Shown here: in pieces, positions 7,975-16,473 of the stretch | Position numbering within the stretch: position 1 is the stretch's first letter | Layout of the letters: each line of letters opens with the position of its first letter | Assembly: GCF_030285625.1 (NCBI RefSeq) | Contig: NZ_CP127294.1 | Location: forward strand, 3,792,001 to 3,856,000 | DNA from: Amycolatopsis sp. 2-15 | GTDB lineage: Bacteria > Actinomycetota > Actinomycetes > Mycobacteriales > Pseudonocardiaceae | Direction: 5' to 3' | Length of the DNA: 64,000 nucleotides | Notes under the pieces: generated by a model | Seen by the model: only the letters and a program-made list of their open reading frames with translations | Told to the model about the DNA's origin: nothing | Databases searched by the model: none | Translations under genes and position numbers: made by a program

Positions 7975-9699
7975 ATGACAGAACAGCAGGTCGCGACGTC
8001 GGTACTGGTGATCGGCACGGGCGGGTCCGGGTTGCGCGCCGCGATCGAGCTGGCCGAGCGGGGCGTCGACGTGCTCGTGGTCGGCAAGCGGTCCAAAGGC
8101 GACGCCCACACCACGTTGGCCGCCGGCGGCATCAACGCGGCGCTGGCGACGATGGACCCGCAGGACAGCTGGCAGCAGCACGCCGCCGACACCATCAAGG
8201 AGAGCTATCTGCTGGCGCACCCCGACACGGTGCGGGTCGTCACGCAGAACGCCGCACGCGGCATCGAGGACCTCGAACGCTGGGGCATGCCCTTCGCCCG
8301 CGAGGCCGACGGCCGCATCTCCCAGCGGTTCTTCGGTGCGCACACCTACCGGCGCACCGCGTTCGCGGGTGACTACACCGGACTGGAGATCCAGCGCACG
8401 CTCGTGAACCGCGCGGCGCAGCTCGACGTGCGGATGCTCGAGAACGTCTACATCACGAGAATCCTGGTGCAGGACAACGTGGTCTTCGGCGCGTACGGCT
8501 TCGACCTCGACAACGGCACCCGCTACGTGATCCACGCCGACTCGGTGATCCTGGCCGCCGGCGGGCACACCCGCATCTGGCGCCGCACGTCTTCGCGGCG
8601 CGACGAGAACACGGGCGACTCGTTCCGGCTCGCCGTGCTGGCCGGCGGCCGCATCCGGGACCCGGAGCTGGTGCAGTTCCACCCGTCCGGGTTGCTGGAG
8701 CCGGAAAACGCGGCGGGCACGCTCGTGTCGGAAGCCGCTCGCGGTGAGGGCGGCCAGCTGCGCAACGCGCTGGGCGAGCGGTTCATGGAGCGCTACGACC
8801 CGGAGCGGATGGAACTGTCCACACGCGACCGGGTGGCTTTGGCCGCGTACACCGAAATCAAGGCGGGCCGCGGCACGCCGAATGGTGGCGTGTGGCTCGA
8901 CGTTTCGCACCTGCCGCGTGAGACGATCATGCAGCGGCTGCCGCGCGTCTACCAGACGTTGCTGGAACTGCAGATGCTGGACATCACGAAGAGCCCGATC
9001 GAGATCGCGCCCACCGCGCACTACTCGATGGGCGGTGTCTGGGTGCGGTCGTCCGACCACGGTACGGGCGTCGAAGGCCTGTACGCGATCGGCGAGGCCG
9101 CGAGCGGCCTGCACGGCGCCAACCGGCTCGGCGGCAACTCGCTGATCGAGCTGCTGGTGTACGGCCGGATCGTCGGCGAGGCGGCGGCGGAGTACTCGGC
9201 TTCTCTTTCCGCGCAACGGCGTTCCGCCGGCGCGCTCGCGGAGGCTCGCGGTGAAGTCGACGAGCTGCTGGCGGCCGAGGGCCCGGAGAACGTGCGGGCC
9301 CTGCAGCGTTCCTTGCGCAACACGATGACCGAGCACGCGGGTGTCGTCCGGGACGAGAAGGGTCTGCTCGCGGGACTGTCCGAACTGGACGCGCTCGAGG
9401 AGCGGATGAAGAACGTCGGGGTCCACCCGGATCTGGCCGGGTTCCAGGACCTCGCGCACGCGTTCGACCTGAAGTCCTCGGCGTTGGCCTGCCGGGCGAC
9501 GCTGGAGGCGGCGGTGGAACGGCGCGAGACGCGGGGCTGCCACAACCGCTCGGACTACCCGGAGCTGGACGAGTCGATGCGGGTGAACCTCGTGTGGTCC
9601 GGGCGTGGGCGGATCGAACGGGAAGCGTTGCCACCGGTGCCTGCGGAGATCGCCGCGTTGATGCGGGAGGTTTCCTCGGAAGGGAAACTGGTCGAGTGA
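7975..9699 (+). CDS. FAD-binding flavoprotein, fumarate reductase/L-aspartate oxidase type
   Basis: A 574-residue flavoprotein. FAD-binding elements are VLVIGTGGSGLRAAIELAE (residues 10-28), TTLAAGGINAAL, and the catalytic-domain signature HPTG-like QFHPSGL plus HYSMGGVWV and GEAASGLHGANRLGGNSL. The helical C-terminal domain carries RSDYPELD. These are the hallmarks of succinate dehydrogenase/fumarate reductase flavoprotein subunits and L-aspartate oxidase (NadB). No iron-sulfur or membrane subunit and no nadA/nadC lies nearby, so a stand-alone oxidase or reductase is more likely. The ATG at 7975 has AGGAGGG upstream. A strong terminator follows at once. Confidence 0.85.
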   Translation: MTEQQVATSVLVIGTGGSGLRAAIELAERGVDVLVVGKRSKGDAHTTLAAGGINAALATMDPQDSWQQHAADTIKESYLLAHPDTVRVVTQNAARGIEDLERWGMPFAREADGRISQRFFGAHTYRRTAFAGDYTGLEIQRTLVNRAAQLDVRMLENVYITRILVQDNVVFGAYGFDLDNGTRYVIHADSVILAAGGHTRIWRRTSSRRDENTGDSFRLAVLAGGRIRDPELVQFHPSGLLEPENAAGTLVSEAARGEGGQLRNALGERFMERYDPERMELSTRDRVALAAYTEIKAGRGTPNGGVWLDVSHLPRETIMQRLPRVYQTLLELQMLDITKSPIEIAPTAHYSMGGVWVRSSDHGTGVEGLYAIGEAASGLHGANRLGGNSLIELLVYGRIVGEAAAEYSASLSAQRRSAGALAEARGEVDELLAAEGPENVRALQRSLRNTMTEHAGVVRDEKGLLAGLSELDALEERMKNVGVHPDLAGFQDLAHAFDLKSSALACRATLEAAVERRETRGCHNRSDYPELDESMRVNLVWSGRGRIEREALPPVPAEIAALMREVSSEGKLVE

Positions 9700-9700
9700 C

Positions 9701-9735
9701 AAAGGGGGCTCTCCCTGGTTGGGAGAGCCCCCTTT
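9701..9735. terminator. bidirectional Rho-independent terminator
   Basis: A perfect 15-bp stem (9701-9715 with 9721-9735, loop TGGTT) has A-rich and T-rich ends, so it works both ways. It ends the flavoprotein transcript and the convergent cupin transcript, whose stop codon is only three bases away. Confidence 0.93.
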
Positions 9736-9737
9736 TC

Positions 9738-10067
9738 TCATCGGGGTTGCACGACGTTCGTGAACAGGATCGCCGCGTCGGTCTCGGCTTCGATGCGGTG
9801 CCGGTGCTCGGGGAGCACGAGGAAGTCGCCGGGTGCCGCGCGTTGGCTTTCGGCGCCGGTGACCAGGCGGATGTGCCCGTGCAGGACGAGCACGGTGGTC
9901 TCGCCACCGTGGTGTTCGTGTTCGTGCAGGTGTTCGCCTTCGCACAGTGCCATCACAGTCTGGCGCAGGGCATGCTCGTGTCCACCGTGGACGGTCACCG
10001 CGCTGCGCCCGGAGGACGCCTGCGCCGCGAGCCCGGCCTGGGTCTCGGCGAGGGTGATCAGGTTCAT
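9738..10067 (-). CDS. small cupin-domain protein
   Basis: A 109-residue single-domain cupin. Motif 1 is present as LHEHEHHGGETTVLVLHG, giving several His plus a Glu for metal binding; motif 2 is PGDFLVLPEHRHRIEA. The function of stand-alone cupins of this size (dioxygenase, isomerase or sensor) cannot be told. The ATG at 10067 has AAGGAG upstream. It is the second gene of a two-cupin operon (50-base gap) driven by an ECF-like promoter. Confidence 0.85.
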   Translation of the reverse strand: MNLITLAETQAGLAAQASSGRSAVTVHGGHEHALRQTVMALCEGEHLHEHEHHGGETTVLVLHGHIRLVTGAESQRAAPGDFLVLPEHRHRIEAETDAAILFTNVVQPR

Positions 10068-10117
10068 GATGCTCCTTGCGGAGGGGGCCGGCCTTCCGGG
10101 CCGGTCCCCGTTCCGGG

Positions 10118-10552
10118 TCACGGCCGGGGCGCTCGCAGGTGCTCGCGCTGCTCGAGTTCCTCGTCGCTCACCGGGATGAGCATCGGCTGTCCCGGCGCGC
10201 AGAACATCGTGACGACGAACTGGGACTCGGCGTCGTCGAGGTTGTTGCCGTCCTGGTAGTGGATCACGTCGAACCCGGGCTCCCAGAACGCTTCCCCGGC
10301 CTTCACGACGCGCTCCGGGTCGCCTTCGAGCTCGAAGATGATCTCGCCCTTGAGCACATAGCCGAACGCCGGCCCGGAATGCCGGTGCGGCGGCGCCCCG
10401 TCACTCCCCGGCGGCAACGTGACCAGGATTGTCATCGGCACGGCCCCCTCGGGCGCCGCAGGCGCTCCCTCCGCGGTCGCCACCAGCTCGATCTTCGGCG
10501 GCGGCGCGCTCGACTTCGGGTTCCGCAGGTGGTGCGAATGTTCCACGCTCAT
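10118..10552 (-). CDS. cupin-domain protein
   Basis: A 144-residue cupin. Motif 1 is PPHRHSGPAFGYVLKGE (two His and a later Glu position), motif 2 is AGEAFWEPGFDVIHYQDG. The N-terminal 20 residues are His-rich and precede the barrel. It resembles small quercetinase-like or anti-sigma ChrR-type cupins in length, but no clear assignment can be made. First gene of the cupin pair; its promoter carries the TGTCACA-N13-TCTTGTC element. Divergent from the IclR gene. Confidence 0.85.
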   Translation of the reverse strand: MSVEHSHHLRNPKSSAPPPKIELVATAEGAPAAPEGAVPMTILVTLPPGSDGAPPHRHSGPAFGYVLKGEIIFELEGDPERVVKAGEAFWEPGFDVIHYQDGNNLDDAESQFVVTMFCAPGQPMLIPVSDEELEQREHLRAPRP

Positions 10553-10598
10553 GAGCTTCCTTCACGGACCTGGTGTCGGTTGTCCTTTCGTGAGCTGA

Positions 10599-10625
10599 GA
10601 CAAGACGTGGCTGCTATCTGTGACA
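10599..10625 (-). promoter_or_regulatory. ECF-type promoter TGTCACA-N13-TCTTGTC (copy 3)
   Basis: Read on the minus strand, TGTCACA covers 10625-10619 and TCTTGTC 10605-10599, with the same 13-base spacer, 46 bases before the cupin start. Third copy of the element shared with the genes at 5745 and 7159. Confidence 0.72.
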
Positions 10626-10730
10626 GCGATCCTAGGTGGGTTTCCGGCCAGGAGCGGTGCGACGGGCGACAGCCGATGTCCGCGAACGAACACCTTGTGC
10701 GCTCGGTGGAGATCGGCGAACACTCGGATG

Positions 10731-10751
10731 GTGTCCCGCAGAACCGGACAC
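10731..10751. promoter_or_regulatory. candidate IclR operator
   Basis: Inverted repeat GTGTCC-N9-GGACAC sits 40 bases before the IclR start in the divergent gap with the cupin genes. The symmetry and place suit autoregulation; this is inference. Confidence 0.4.
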
Positions 10752-10791
10752 TTGCCGGTCAAAACGCCGACGTCCGACCTATCGTGGGCGG

Positions 10792-11571
10792 ATGGATGAA
10801 ACGCGCGGTGGCGTGGCGTCGGTGGTGAAGGCGTGCAAGGTGCTACGCGCCTTCTCGCCCACAGTGGGTGTCCTGTCCGTCCGGCAGGTCTCGGCCCGCG
10901 CGGACATCCCGCGCAGCACCGCCCACGAGCTGTGCCGCACCCTCGTCGCCGAGGGAATGCTGGAGGATTCGGGCAACGGCTACCAGCTCGGCCCGCTGCT
11001 GCTGGAGCTCGCCGGCCAGATCATCGAACGCACCGGCCTCGTCCGCGCGACCGAGGGCATCCTCGACCGCCTGGTCCGCGCGCCCGAACAGGAGGCGCAC
11101 CTGGGCCAGCTCACGCAGGGCTGGGTCGTCTACCTCGACGGCAACGCCAGCACCTGCAAGGTCCCGATGCACAACCGCGTCGGCCAGCGCGCGCCCGCGC
11201 ACCTCACCGGGTGCGGCAAGGCGGCGCTGTCGTGGCTGCCGTTCGACAAGGTCGTGGCCCACGTCGAGAAGTGCTGCGCGGAGAGCTCGACGCCGCCGCC
11301 CGACCTCGACGAGCTCGAAGCCGAGCTCGTCCGCGCGCGCCACGACGGGTTCCTGGTGTCGAAGTCGTTCCAGAAGGACCGGATGTCCGTCGCGGCGGCG
11401 ATCTTCGACGCGTCGGGCCACGCGGTCGGCGGCGTCTCGCTGGCCGGGCCCGCGACGATGTTCACCACGGCCGTCGTGGCGTCGGTCCGCGCGTCGGTGA
11501 CCAACGCGGCCGGCCTCATCAGCGCGCGGCTCATCAACGAGCCGGCGCGCTGGGCGAGTACTCCGCGCTGA
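10792..11571 (+). CDS. IclR family transcriptional regulator
   Basis: A 259-residue regulator with an N-terminal winged helix (VVKACKVLRAFS, then VSARADIPRSTAHELCRTLV, residues about 11-60) and the C-terminal GAF-like effector domain typical of IclR (LTGCGKAALSW; SVAAAIFDASGHAVGGVSLAGP). It is divergent from the cupin operon across 239 bases containing an inverted repeat, and it stands before an unrelated LacI gene. Effectors of this family are small aromatic or organic acids; the target here is uncertain. Start ATG at 10792; no strong ribosome-binding site. Confidence 0.9.
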   Translation: MDETRGGVASVVKACKVLRAFSPTVGVLSVRQVSARADIPRSTAHELCRTLVAEGMLEDSGNGYQLGPLLLELAGQIIERTGLVRATEGILDRLVRAPEQEAHLGQLTQGWVVYLDGNASTCKVPMHNRVGQRAPAHLTGCGKAALSWLPFDKVVAHVEKCCAESSTPPPDLDELEAELVRARHDGFLVSKSFQKDRMSVAAAIFDASGHAVGGVSLAGPATMFTTAVVASVRASVTNAAGLISARLINEPARWASTPR

Positions 11572-11585
11572 CTGCGCCACCTGAC

Positions 11586-11599
11586 TACAATCGTTTGCA
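11586..11599. promoter_or_regulatory. LacI-type operator upstream of lacI-like gene
   Basis: tacaatcgtttgca is a near-perfect palindrome with the central CG typical of LacI/GalR operators (TGCAAnCGnTTGYA read on the other strand). It lies 100 bases before the LacI start. A related site precedes the SDR gene downstream. Confidence 0.65.
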
Positions 11600-11698
11600 G
11601 ACCAAGACTCCGGTACGGGCGCCTGTCGAGTCAAGGCCGGCGCGGAAATCGCACCCGAAATGGGCGGGCCGCCCGGCGCCTCTGCGTATACTGCCGTC

Positions 11699-12724
11699 GT
11701 GCGAAGAGCGACCTTGAAGGACGTGGCCGCGCGCGCCGGGGTCCACGTCGCGACCGCGTCGAGGGCCCTCAACGAGACCAGCCGCCACCTGGTGAACAGT
11801 GCGACGCTCGACCGCGTGCTCCGGGCCGCCACCGAACTCGGCTACTCCGGCAACCTCAGCGCCCGCACGCTCCGCACCGCCCGGTCGATGGCGATCGGCA
11901 TCCTGCTCCCGGACCTGACCAACCCGATCTTCCCGCCGATCGTGCGCGGCGCCGAGGACATCCTGCGCGAACGCGGCTACAGCACGTGGATCGCCAACAC
12001 CGACGACGACCCGAAGATCACGGCCGCGTCGATCGAGGCGTTCCTCTCCCGTGGGGTCGACGGGTTCATCTCCGCCGGGTCGCGCCTGCACGACGACACG
12101 GCCGAGCAGATGGCCGGGCAGGGCCACCCGCTCGTACTGGTCAACCGCACCGTCGACCGTCGCGACATCCCGTCGGTCACGGCCGACGACGACCACGGCG
12201 TCCGCCTCGCGCTCAGCCATTTCGTGGAGCTGGGCCACCGCAAGATCGTCCACCTGGCCGGCCCGCAGGATCTGTCGACCGGTGTGCACCGCAAGCGTGC
12301 CTTCGTGCAGGGCCTCGCCGACCACGGCCTCGACCGCGAGCCCGAACGCGTGGCGCAGTGCGACGCGTGGTCGCAACGCGAGGGTCACCGTGTCCTCAGT
12401 GGACTCCTGCGCGACGAGAACATCGAGTTCACCGCGATCGTCGCCGGAAACGACCTGATCGCTCTCGGCTGTTACGACGCGTTGCGCGAACACGGGATGA
12501 CGTGCCCGCACGACGTGAGCATCATCGGATTCAACGACACCCCGTTCATGGACCACGTTTCCCCGCCGATGACGACCATCCGCATTCCGCAGTACGACTT
12601 GGGTCGCGAAGCCGCGAAACTTCTGGTCGACAACCTGGAAAACCCCGAACAGGGGCCGCGATCGATCGTGCTGCCGGTCGAGCTGGTCAACCGGCGTTCC
12701 ACGGCGCCTTTGCGCACGAACTGA
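11699..12724 (+). CDS. LacI family transcriptional regulator
   Basis: A 341-residue LacI/GalR regulator. The headpiece is ATLKDVAARAGVHVATASRAL (from residue 4) with the hinge SARTLRTARS, then a periplasmic-binding-protein-like core starting AIGILLPDLTNPIFPPIV, with the DGFISAGS and NDLIALGCYDALREHG segments. GTG at 11699 is the start because it opens directly on the headpiece. Two LacI-type palindromes, one upstream of this gene and one between it and the next SDR gene, suggest that it represses itself and that SDR. The ligand is probably a sugar or related polyol. Confidence 0.92.
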   Translation: MRRATLKDVAARAGVHVATASRALNETSRHLVNSATLDRVLRAATELGYSGNLSARTLRTARSMAIGILLPDLTNPIFPPIVRGAEDILRERGYSTWIANTDDDPKITAASIEAFLSRGVDGFISAGSRLHDDTAEQMAGQGHPLVLVNRTVDRRDIPSVTADDDHGVRLALSHFVELGHRKIVHLAGPQDLSTGVHRKRAFVQGLADHGLDREPERVAQCDAWSQREGHRVLSGLLRDENIEFTAIVAGNDLIALGCYDALREHGMTCPHDVSIIGFNDTPFMDHVSPPMTTIRIPQYDLGREAAKLLVDNLENPEQGPRSIVLPVELVNRRSTAPLRTN

Positions 12725-12749
12725 CGCGAATTGCCGTTGGCCTTTCCAT

Positions 12750-12763
12750 TGTGAACGATTGCA
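12750..12763. promoter_or_regulatory. second LacI-type operator, upstream of the SDR gene
   Basis: tgtgaacgattgca is a CG-centred imperfect palindrome of the same class as the site at 11586, 83 bases before the SDR start. The two sites share the core AACGATTG on one strand. Confidence 0.6.
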
Positions 12764-12845
12764 GCCGGGTATTCGGCGGCTCTCGGCTTGGCGCCCTGTC
12801 TAGGCTTCTCCCGAGAAGAACGACCGACGCTCGAGGGAGTCTCCG

Positions 12846-13619
12846 ATGGACCTGCTGTTGCGCGGCAAGACGGCGCTCGTCACCGGTGCGAGCCGGGGGA
12901 TCGGGCTGGCGGTGACGCGGGCGCTGGTCGGGGAGGGCGTTCAGGTCGTCGCGGCGGCGCGCAACGTCGGCGGGGACCTGGGGGAACTGCCCGTCGAGAC
13001 CGTGGCGGTCGACCTCGGCACTCCGGACGGCGCGGCGCGGGTGGTCGAGGAGGCCGTGGCGCGCGTGGGCGGGATCGACATCCTGGTCAACAACGTCGGC
13101 GCCGTGCAGCCCCGGCCCGACGGCTTCACGTCTGTCACCGACGAAGACTGGCTGGCGACGTTGAACCTCGACTTCATGTCGGCTGTGCGCACCACGCGGG
13201 CGGCGCTGCCGTCGCTGCTGGAGCGGACCGGCGCGATCGTCACGGTGTGCTCGGTCAACGCGACCTTGCCCGACCCGCTGGTGATCGACTACAGCGCGGC
13301 GAAGGCGGCGTGCCTCAGCTTTTTCAAGTCCCTGTCGAAGGAAGTCGGCGCGCGCGGAGTCCGCGTGAACACGGTCAGCCCCGGCCCGGTCGCCACGGAC
13401 CTGTGGCTGGGCAAGGGTGGTGTCGCCGAGACGGTCGGGGGTGCTGTCGGCGCGGAGCCCGGCAACGTCGCGGCGAAGGCGGCCGCCGACTCCGTGACCG
13501 GCCGGTTCACGCGGCCCGAGGAGGTCGCGGACCTGGTGACGTTCCTGGCCAGTGGCCGCGTCGGCAACCTCACGGGCGCGGACATCATCCTCGACGGCGG
13601 GATGACGCAGACGATCTAG
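12846..13619 (+). CDS. SDR family oxidoreductase
   Basis: A 257-residue classical short-chain dehydrogenase. TGASRGIG at residues 14-21 binds NAD(P), NNVG follows near 80, the catalytic Ser lies in CSVNATLPDP and the YxxxK in DYSAAKAA. The C-terminal ADIILDGGMTQT is the usual tail. It closely follows the LacI gene, with a LacI-type palindrome in the gap, so it is likely the regulated enzyme, perhaps acting on a sugar or polyol. A GAGGGAGT stretch lies before ATG 12846. Confidence 0.9.
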   Translation: MDLLLRGKTALVTGASRGIGLAVTRALVGEGVQVVAAARNVGGDLGELPVETVAVDLGTPDGAARVVEEAVARVGGIDILVNNVGAVQPRPDGFTSVTDEDWLATLNLDFMSAVRTTRAALPSLLERTGAIVTVCSVNATLPDPLVIDYSAAKAACLSFFKSLSKEVGARGVRVNTVSPGPVATDLWLGKGGVAETVGGAVGAEPGNVAAKAAADSVTGRFTRPEEVADLVTFLASGRVGNLTGADIILDGGMTQTI

Positions 13620-13650
13620 ACCCCGTCTGACCTGGCGTAACATCCCGTTG

Positions 13651-14292
13651 ATGACACCCGAGGAGCACCTGCGCGACGCCGACCCGGTCCTCGGCCGGGT
13701 CATGGACCAGATGGTCGGGCCTCCGCCCCGGCTGCCGCCCGACCCCGCGCTGGCCGGCGACCCGGACATTCCGAAGGACAACTACGGCGTGCTCGTGCGC
13801 GCGATCGTCAGCCAGAACATCTCGATCCACTCGTCGCGAGCCATCTTCCGCAAGCTGAAGGACCGCTTCGGCGGCCGGCTGCCGACGCCGGAGGAGCTGC
13901 TGGCCGACGACCCCGAGCAGCTGCGCCCGGCCGCCGGGTTGTCTCGCGCGAAGACGGTGTCGTTGCGCTCGCTCGCCGACTGCATCCTGGCGGGCCGCCT
14001 CGACCTCGACGCGTTGAACGAGCTGCCCGACGACGAGGTCATCGGGCAGCTCGACGTGGTCAAGGGCATCGGCGTGTGGACCGCGCAGATGTTCCTGATG
14101 TTCCATCTGCACCGTCCTGACGTGCTGCCGACCGGGGACCTCGAGCTGCGCCGCAGCGTCGAGCGGGCCTACGGGCTGGCCGCCCGGCCGACGCCGGCGG
14201 AGCTCACGCGGCTGGCCGAGCCGTGGCGGCCGTACCGCACGCTGGCGTGCCTGTACCTCTGGCAACTGGCCGAGCAGGCGCCGCGGTTGTGA
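13651..14292 (+). CDS. DNA-3-methyladenine glycosylase 2 family (HhH-GPD)
   Basis: A 213-residue base-excision glycosylase of the AlkA/HhH-GPD superfamily. The helix-hairpin-helix is the LDVVKGIGVWTAQMF segment, followed by the Gly/Pro-rich loop and catalytic Asp in VLPTGDLELR. It lacks the C-terminal Cys cluster of endonuclease III, so it should remove alkylated bases without an iron-sulfur cluster. Residues 45-60 (YGVLVRAIVSQNIS) match the first helices of the fold. ATG 13651 is taken over the adjoining TTG. Followed by the UBP zinc-finger gene after 44 bases. Confidence 0.9.
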   Translation: MTPEEHLRDADPVLGRVMDQMVGPPPRLPPDPALAGDPDIPKDNYGVLVRAIVSQNISIHSSRAIFRKLKDRFGGRLPTPEELLADDPEQLRPAAGLSRAKTVSLRSLADCILAGRLDLDALNELPDDEVIGQLDVVKGIGVWTAQMFLMFHLHRPDVLPTGDLELRRSVERAYGLAARPTPAELTRLAEPWRPYRTLACLYLWQLAEQAPRL

Positions 14293-14336
14293 TTAAGCTG
14301 GTGCCACAGGACTTTTCGCGCAAAGGAGAAAAACAC

Positions 14337-14684
14337 GTGGAGGGTGTCGACCCCGCGGTGGCGCCGAGCGGCAACGGCTGCGCCGACTGTGATGCGGCCA
14401 GTCCGCAGGGCTGGTGGTTCCACCTGCGCCGCTGCGCGCAGTGCGGCCACATCGGCTGCTGCGACTCGTCGCCCGGCCAGCACGCCAGTGCGCACGCCGC
14501 CTCGTCCGGCCACCGCATCGTCCGCAGCTTCGAGCCGGGCGAGGAGTGGTTCTGGGACTACGCCGAGGAAGTGATGTACGAACGCGGCCCCGAGCTGGCC
14601 GCCCCGACCCACCACCCGCTCACGCAGGCCGCCCCCGGCCCGGCCGACCGCCTGCCGGCGGACTGGGCCAACCAGCTTCACTGA
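14337..14684 (+). CDS. UBP-type zinc finger protein
   Basis: A 115-residue protein that is almost entirely a ZnF-UBP domain. Ligand positions are CADCD near residue 15, CAQCGHIGCCDSS near 33-45, then His residues in QHASAHAASSGHRIVRSF. In eukaryotes this fold binds ubiquitin C-termini; bacteria keep many stand-alone copies of unknown role. The segment EEWFWDYAEEVMYE after the finger is typical of the actinobacterial group. GTG at 14337 is chosen because AAAGGAG lies ten bases before it. A perfect hairpin follows the stop. Confidence 0.85.
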   Translation: MEGVDPAVAPSGNGCADCDAASPQGWWFHLRRCAQCGHIGCCDSSPGQHASAHAASSGHRIVRSFEPGEEWFWDYAEEVMYERGPELAAPTHHPLTQAAPGPADRLPADWANQLH

Positions 14685-14691
14685 CCCGGCT

Positions 14692-14729
14692 CCGGGCGGC
14701 CCGGCCATGGTGACGGCCGGGCCGCCCGG
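14692..14729. terminator. GC-rich hairpin terminator
   Basis: A perfect 15-bp stem (14692-14706 with 14715-14729, 8-base loop) lies just after the zinc-finger stop. It lacks a T-run, as is common for actinobacterial hairpins. Confidence 0.75.
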
Positions 14730-14752
14730 GCGGGCACAGTACCTTCGACACC

Positions 14753-16396
14753 ATGACCAGCTCACGTCCGAATCCCACCGACGTCGCGGGTGCGTTGTTC
14801 GATTTCGCACTTCGGCCCTCACAGGTGCAGGCGGCCGACGCGGTCGCGGCGGGGCAGGACACGTTGGCCGTGCTGCCCACGGGCAGCGGGAAAAGCGCCA
14901 TCTACCAGGTCGCCGGCCTCGCCCGCGGTGGGTTGACGCTGGTGATTTCGCCGCTCATCGCGTTGCAGCGCGACCAGCTCCGGTCCATCGCGGGACGCCC
15001 GTACGGCGACCGCACCATCAACGCCGAGCTCCTCAACTCCAGCCAGAAGGTCCACGAACGCCGGGAGACGCTGGCGCGGCTGGAGAAGGGCGAGCTGGAC
15101 TTCGTCTTCCTGGGCCCCGAGCAGCTCTCGAACGCCGAGACGCGTGCGGCGATCACCAATGTCACGTTGTTCGTGGTGGATGAAGCACATTTGGTGAGCG
15201 AATGGGGACAGGAGTTCCGCCCCGAGTACCTGCGGCTCACCGACGCGATCGCCGAGTTCGGCCGGCCGCCGGTCCTCGCGCTCACGGCTACGGCGTCGCC
15301 GCCCGTGCAGGCGGACATCACGCGCCGGCTGGGGATGCGCGACGCGCAGCTGGTGGTCGCCGACTTCGACCGGCCCAACATTTCGCTCTCGATGCGCCCG
15401 ACGCAGCCCAGCAAACCGGAGGCGCGGGCCGTCGACGACCGGTGCGTCGACGTCCTCATCCAGCACGACACCCCGGCACTCGTCTACGCGCTCACCCATG
15501 CCCGCTGCGAGGCCCTCGCCGACCGCCTGCGCCTCGACGCCTTCCGCTCGGCGCCGTACCACGGCGGCATGACGGCTGCCGCCCGCGCGCAGGTGCAGGA
15601 CGACTTCTTCGCGGGGAAGCTGGACGTCGTCGTGGCCACGAGCGCGTTCGGGATGGGGATCGACAAGCCCGACATCCGCACGGTCGTGCACGCCGGTGTG
15701 CCCGCGAGCATCGACGATTACTACCAGGAGATCGGCCGCGCCGGCCGGGACGGGGAGCCGGCCGTGGCAGTCCTCGTGCACGACCCGCGGACCATCCGCA
15801 TCCCGCGCCTGCTCGCCGCCCGCACCCATCTCGGCGAGGAGACCGTGCACCTGGTCGTCGACGCGGTCGAGAACTCGCCCCGGCAGGCGACGCTCACCGA
15901 ACTGACCGCCAGCGCCGGGGTGCCCGCCCACGCCGTCGAGCGGGTGGTCAACGAGCTGGTGGAGCTGGGTTTCGTGGGCGTCACGGGATCCGGCCACCAC
16001 CGCGTGGTGGAATGCGAACAGGAACTTACACCACCAGCCGAGCTCGCCGACCAGCTCGTGGACCTCGACCGGCGCCGGCAGGCCGTGCTCACCAGCCGGA
16101 TCGAGGCCGCTCGCGGGTACGCCGAAAGCACGCGGTGTCGCCGTGCGGAACTTCTCGCCTACTTCGGTGAGAACTACACACCGCCCTGTGAAAACTGCGA
16201 CAACGACCGTGCGGCGCACACCACCGAACACCAGCGCGCCGACGTCTCCGGCGGTGCTCCCGTGCACCACCGCCTGTGGGGAGACGGGCAACTGTTGTCC
16301 CAGGATGAACACGAGTTGCTCGTTTACTTTCCCAGCGTGGGCTACAAGCACCTGACCGCGTCGACGATCTCGTCCGGCATCCTCCAGCCGCGCTGA
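14753..16396 (+). CDS. recQ: RecQ-family ATP-dependent DNA helicase
   Basis: A 547-residue superfamily 2 helicase. Walker A is LPTGSGKS (residues 41-48), motif II is the DEAH box at 143-146 (VVDEAHLVSEWG, the RecQ form), motif III is LALTATA, and motifs V-VI are TSAFGMGIDKPDIR and QEIGRAGRDG. The C-terminal zinc-binding set is CRRAELLAYFGENYTPPCENCDN. It ends with a short SH3-like piece (HHRLWGDGQLLSQDEHELLVYF) seen in shorter actinobacterial RecQ proteins; there is no HRDC domain. It unwinds 3'-to-5' duplex or branched DNA in repair and recombination. Confidence 0.92.
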   Translation: MTSSRPNPTDVAGALFDFALRPSQVQAADAVAAGQDTLAVLPTGSGKSAIYQVAGLARGGLTLVISPLIALQRDQLRSIAGRPYGDRTINAELLNSSQKVHERRETLARLEKGELDFVFLGPEQLSNAETRAAITNVTLFVVDEAHLVSEWGQEFRPEYLRLTDAIAEFGRPPVLALTATASPPVQADITRRLGMRDAQLVVADFDRPNISLSMRPTQPSKPEARAVDDRCVDVLIQHDTPALVYALTHARCEALADRLRLDAFRSAPYHGGMTAAARAQVQDDFFAGKLDVVVATSAFGMGIDKPDIRTVVHAGVPASIDDYYQEIGRAGRDGEPAVAVLVHDPRTIRIPRLLAARTHLGEETVHLVVDAVENSPRQATLTELTASAGVPAHAVERVVNELVELGFVGVTGSGHHRVVECEQELTPPAELADQLVDLDRRRQAVLTSRIEAARGYAESTRCRRAELLAYFGENYTPPCENCDNDRAAHTTEHQRADVSGGAPVHHRLWGDGQLLSQDEHELLVYFPSVGYKHLTASTISSGILQPR

Positions 16397-16473
16397 ACAA
16401 CCGCGCGCGGGCTCGCCTGGTAACTTCCCGACTCGGGCGCGAGACTGGGTGCGCCCGGAGAGAGGAGCCGTCC

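Noticed and set aside
7960..9945. Long open frame antisense to the flavoprotein gene (about 660 codons)
   Set aside because: The product is Arg/His/Val-rich with no domain, as expected from the antisense of high-GC coding DNA, and it would read through a strong terminator.
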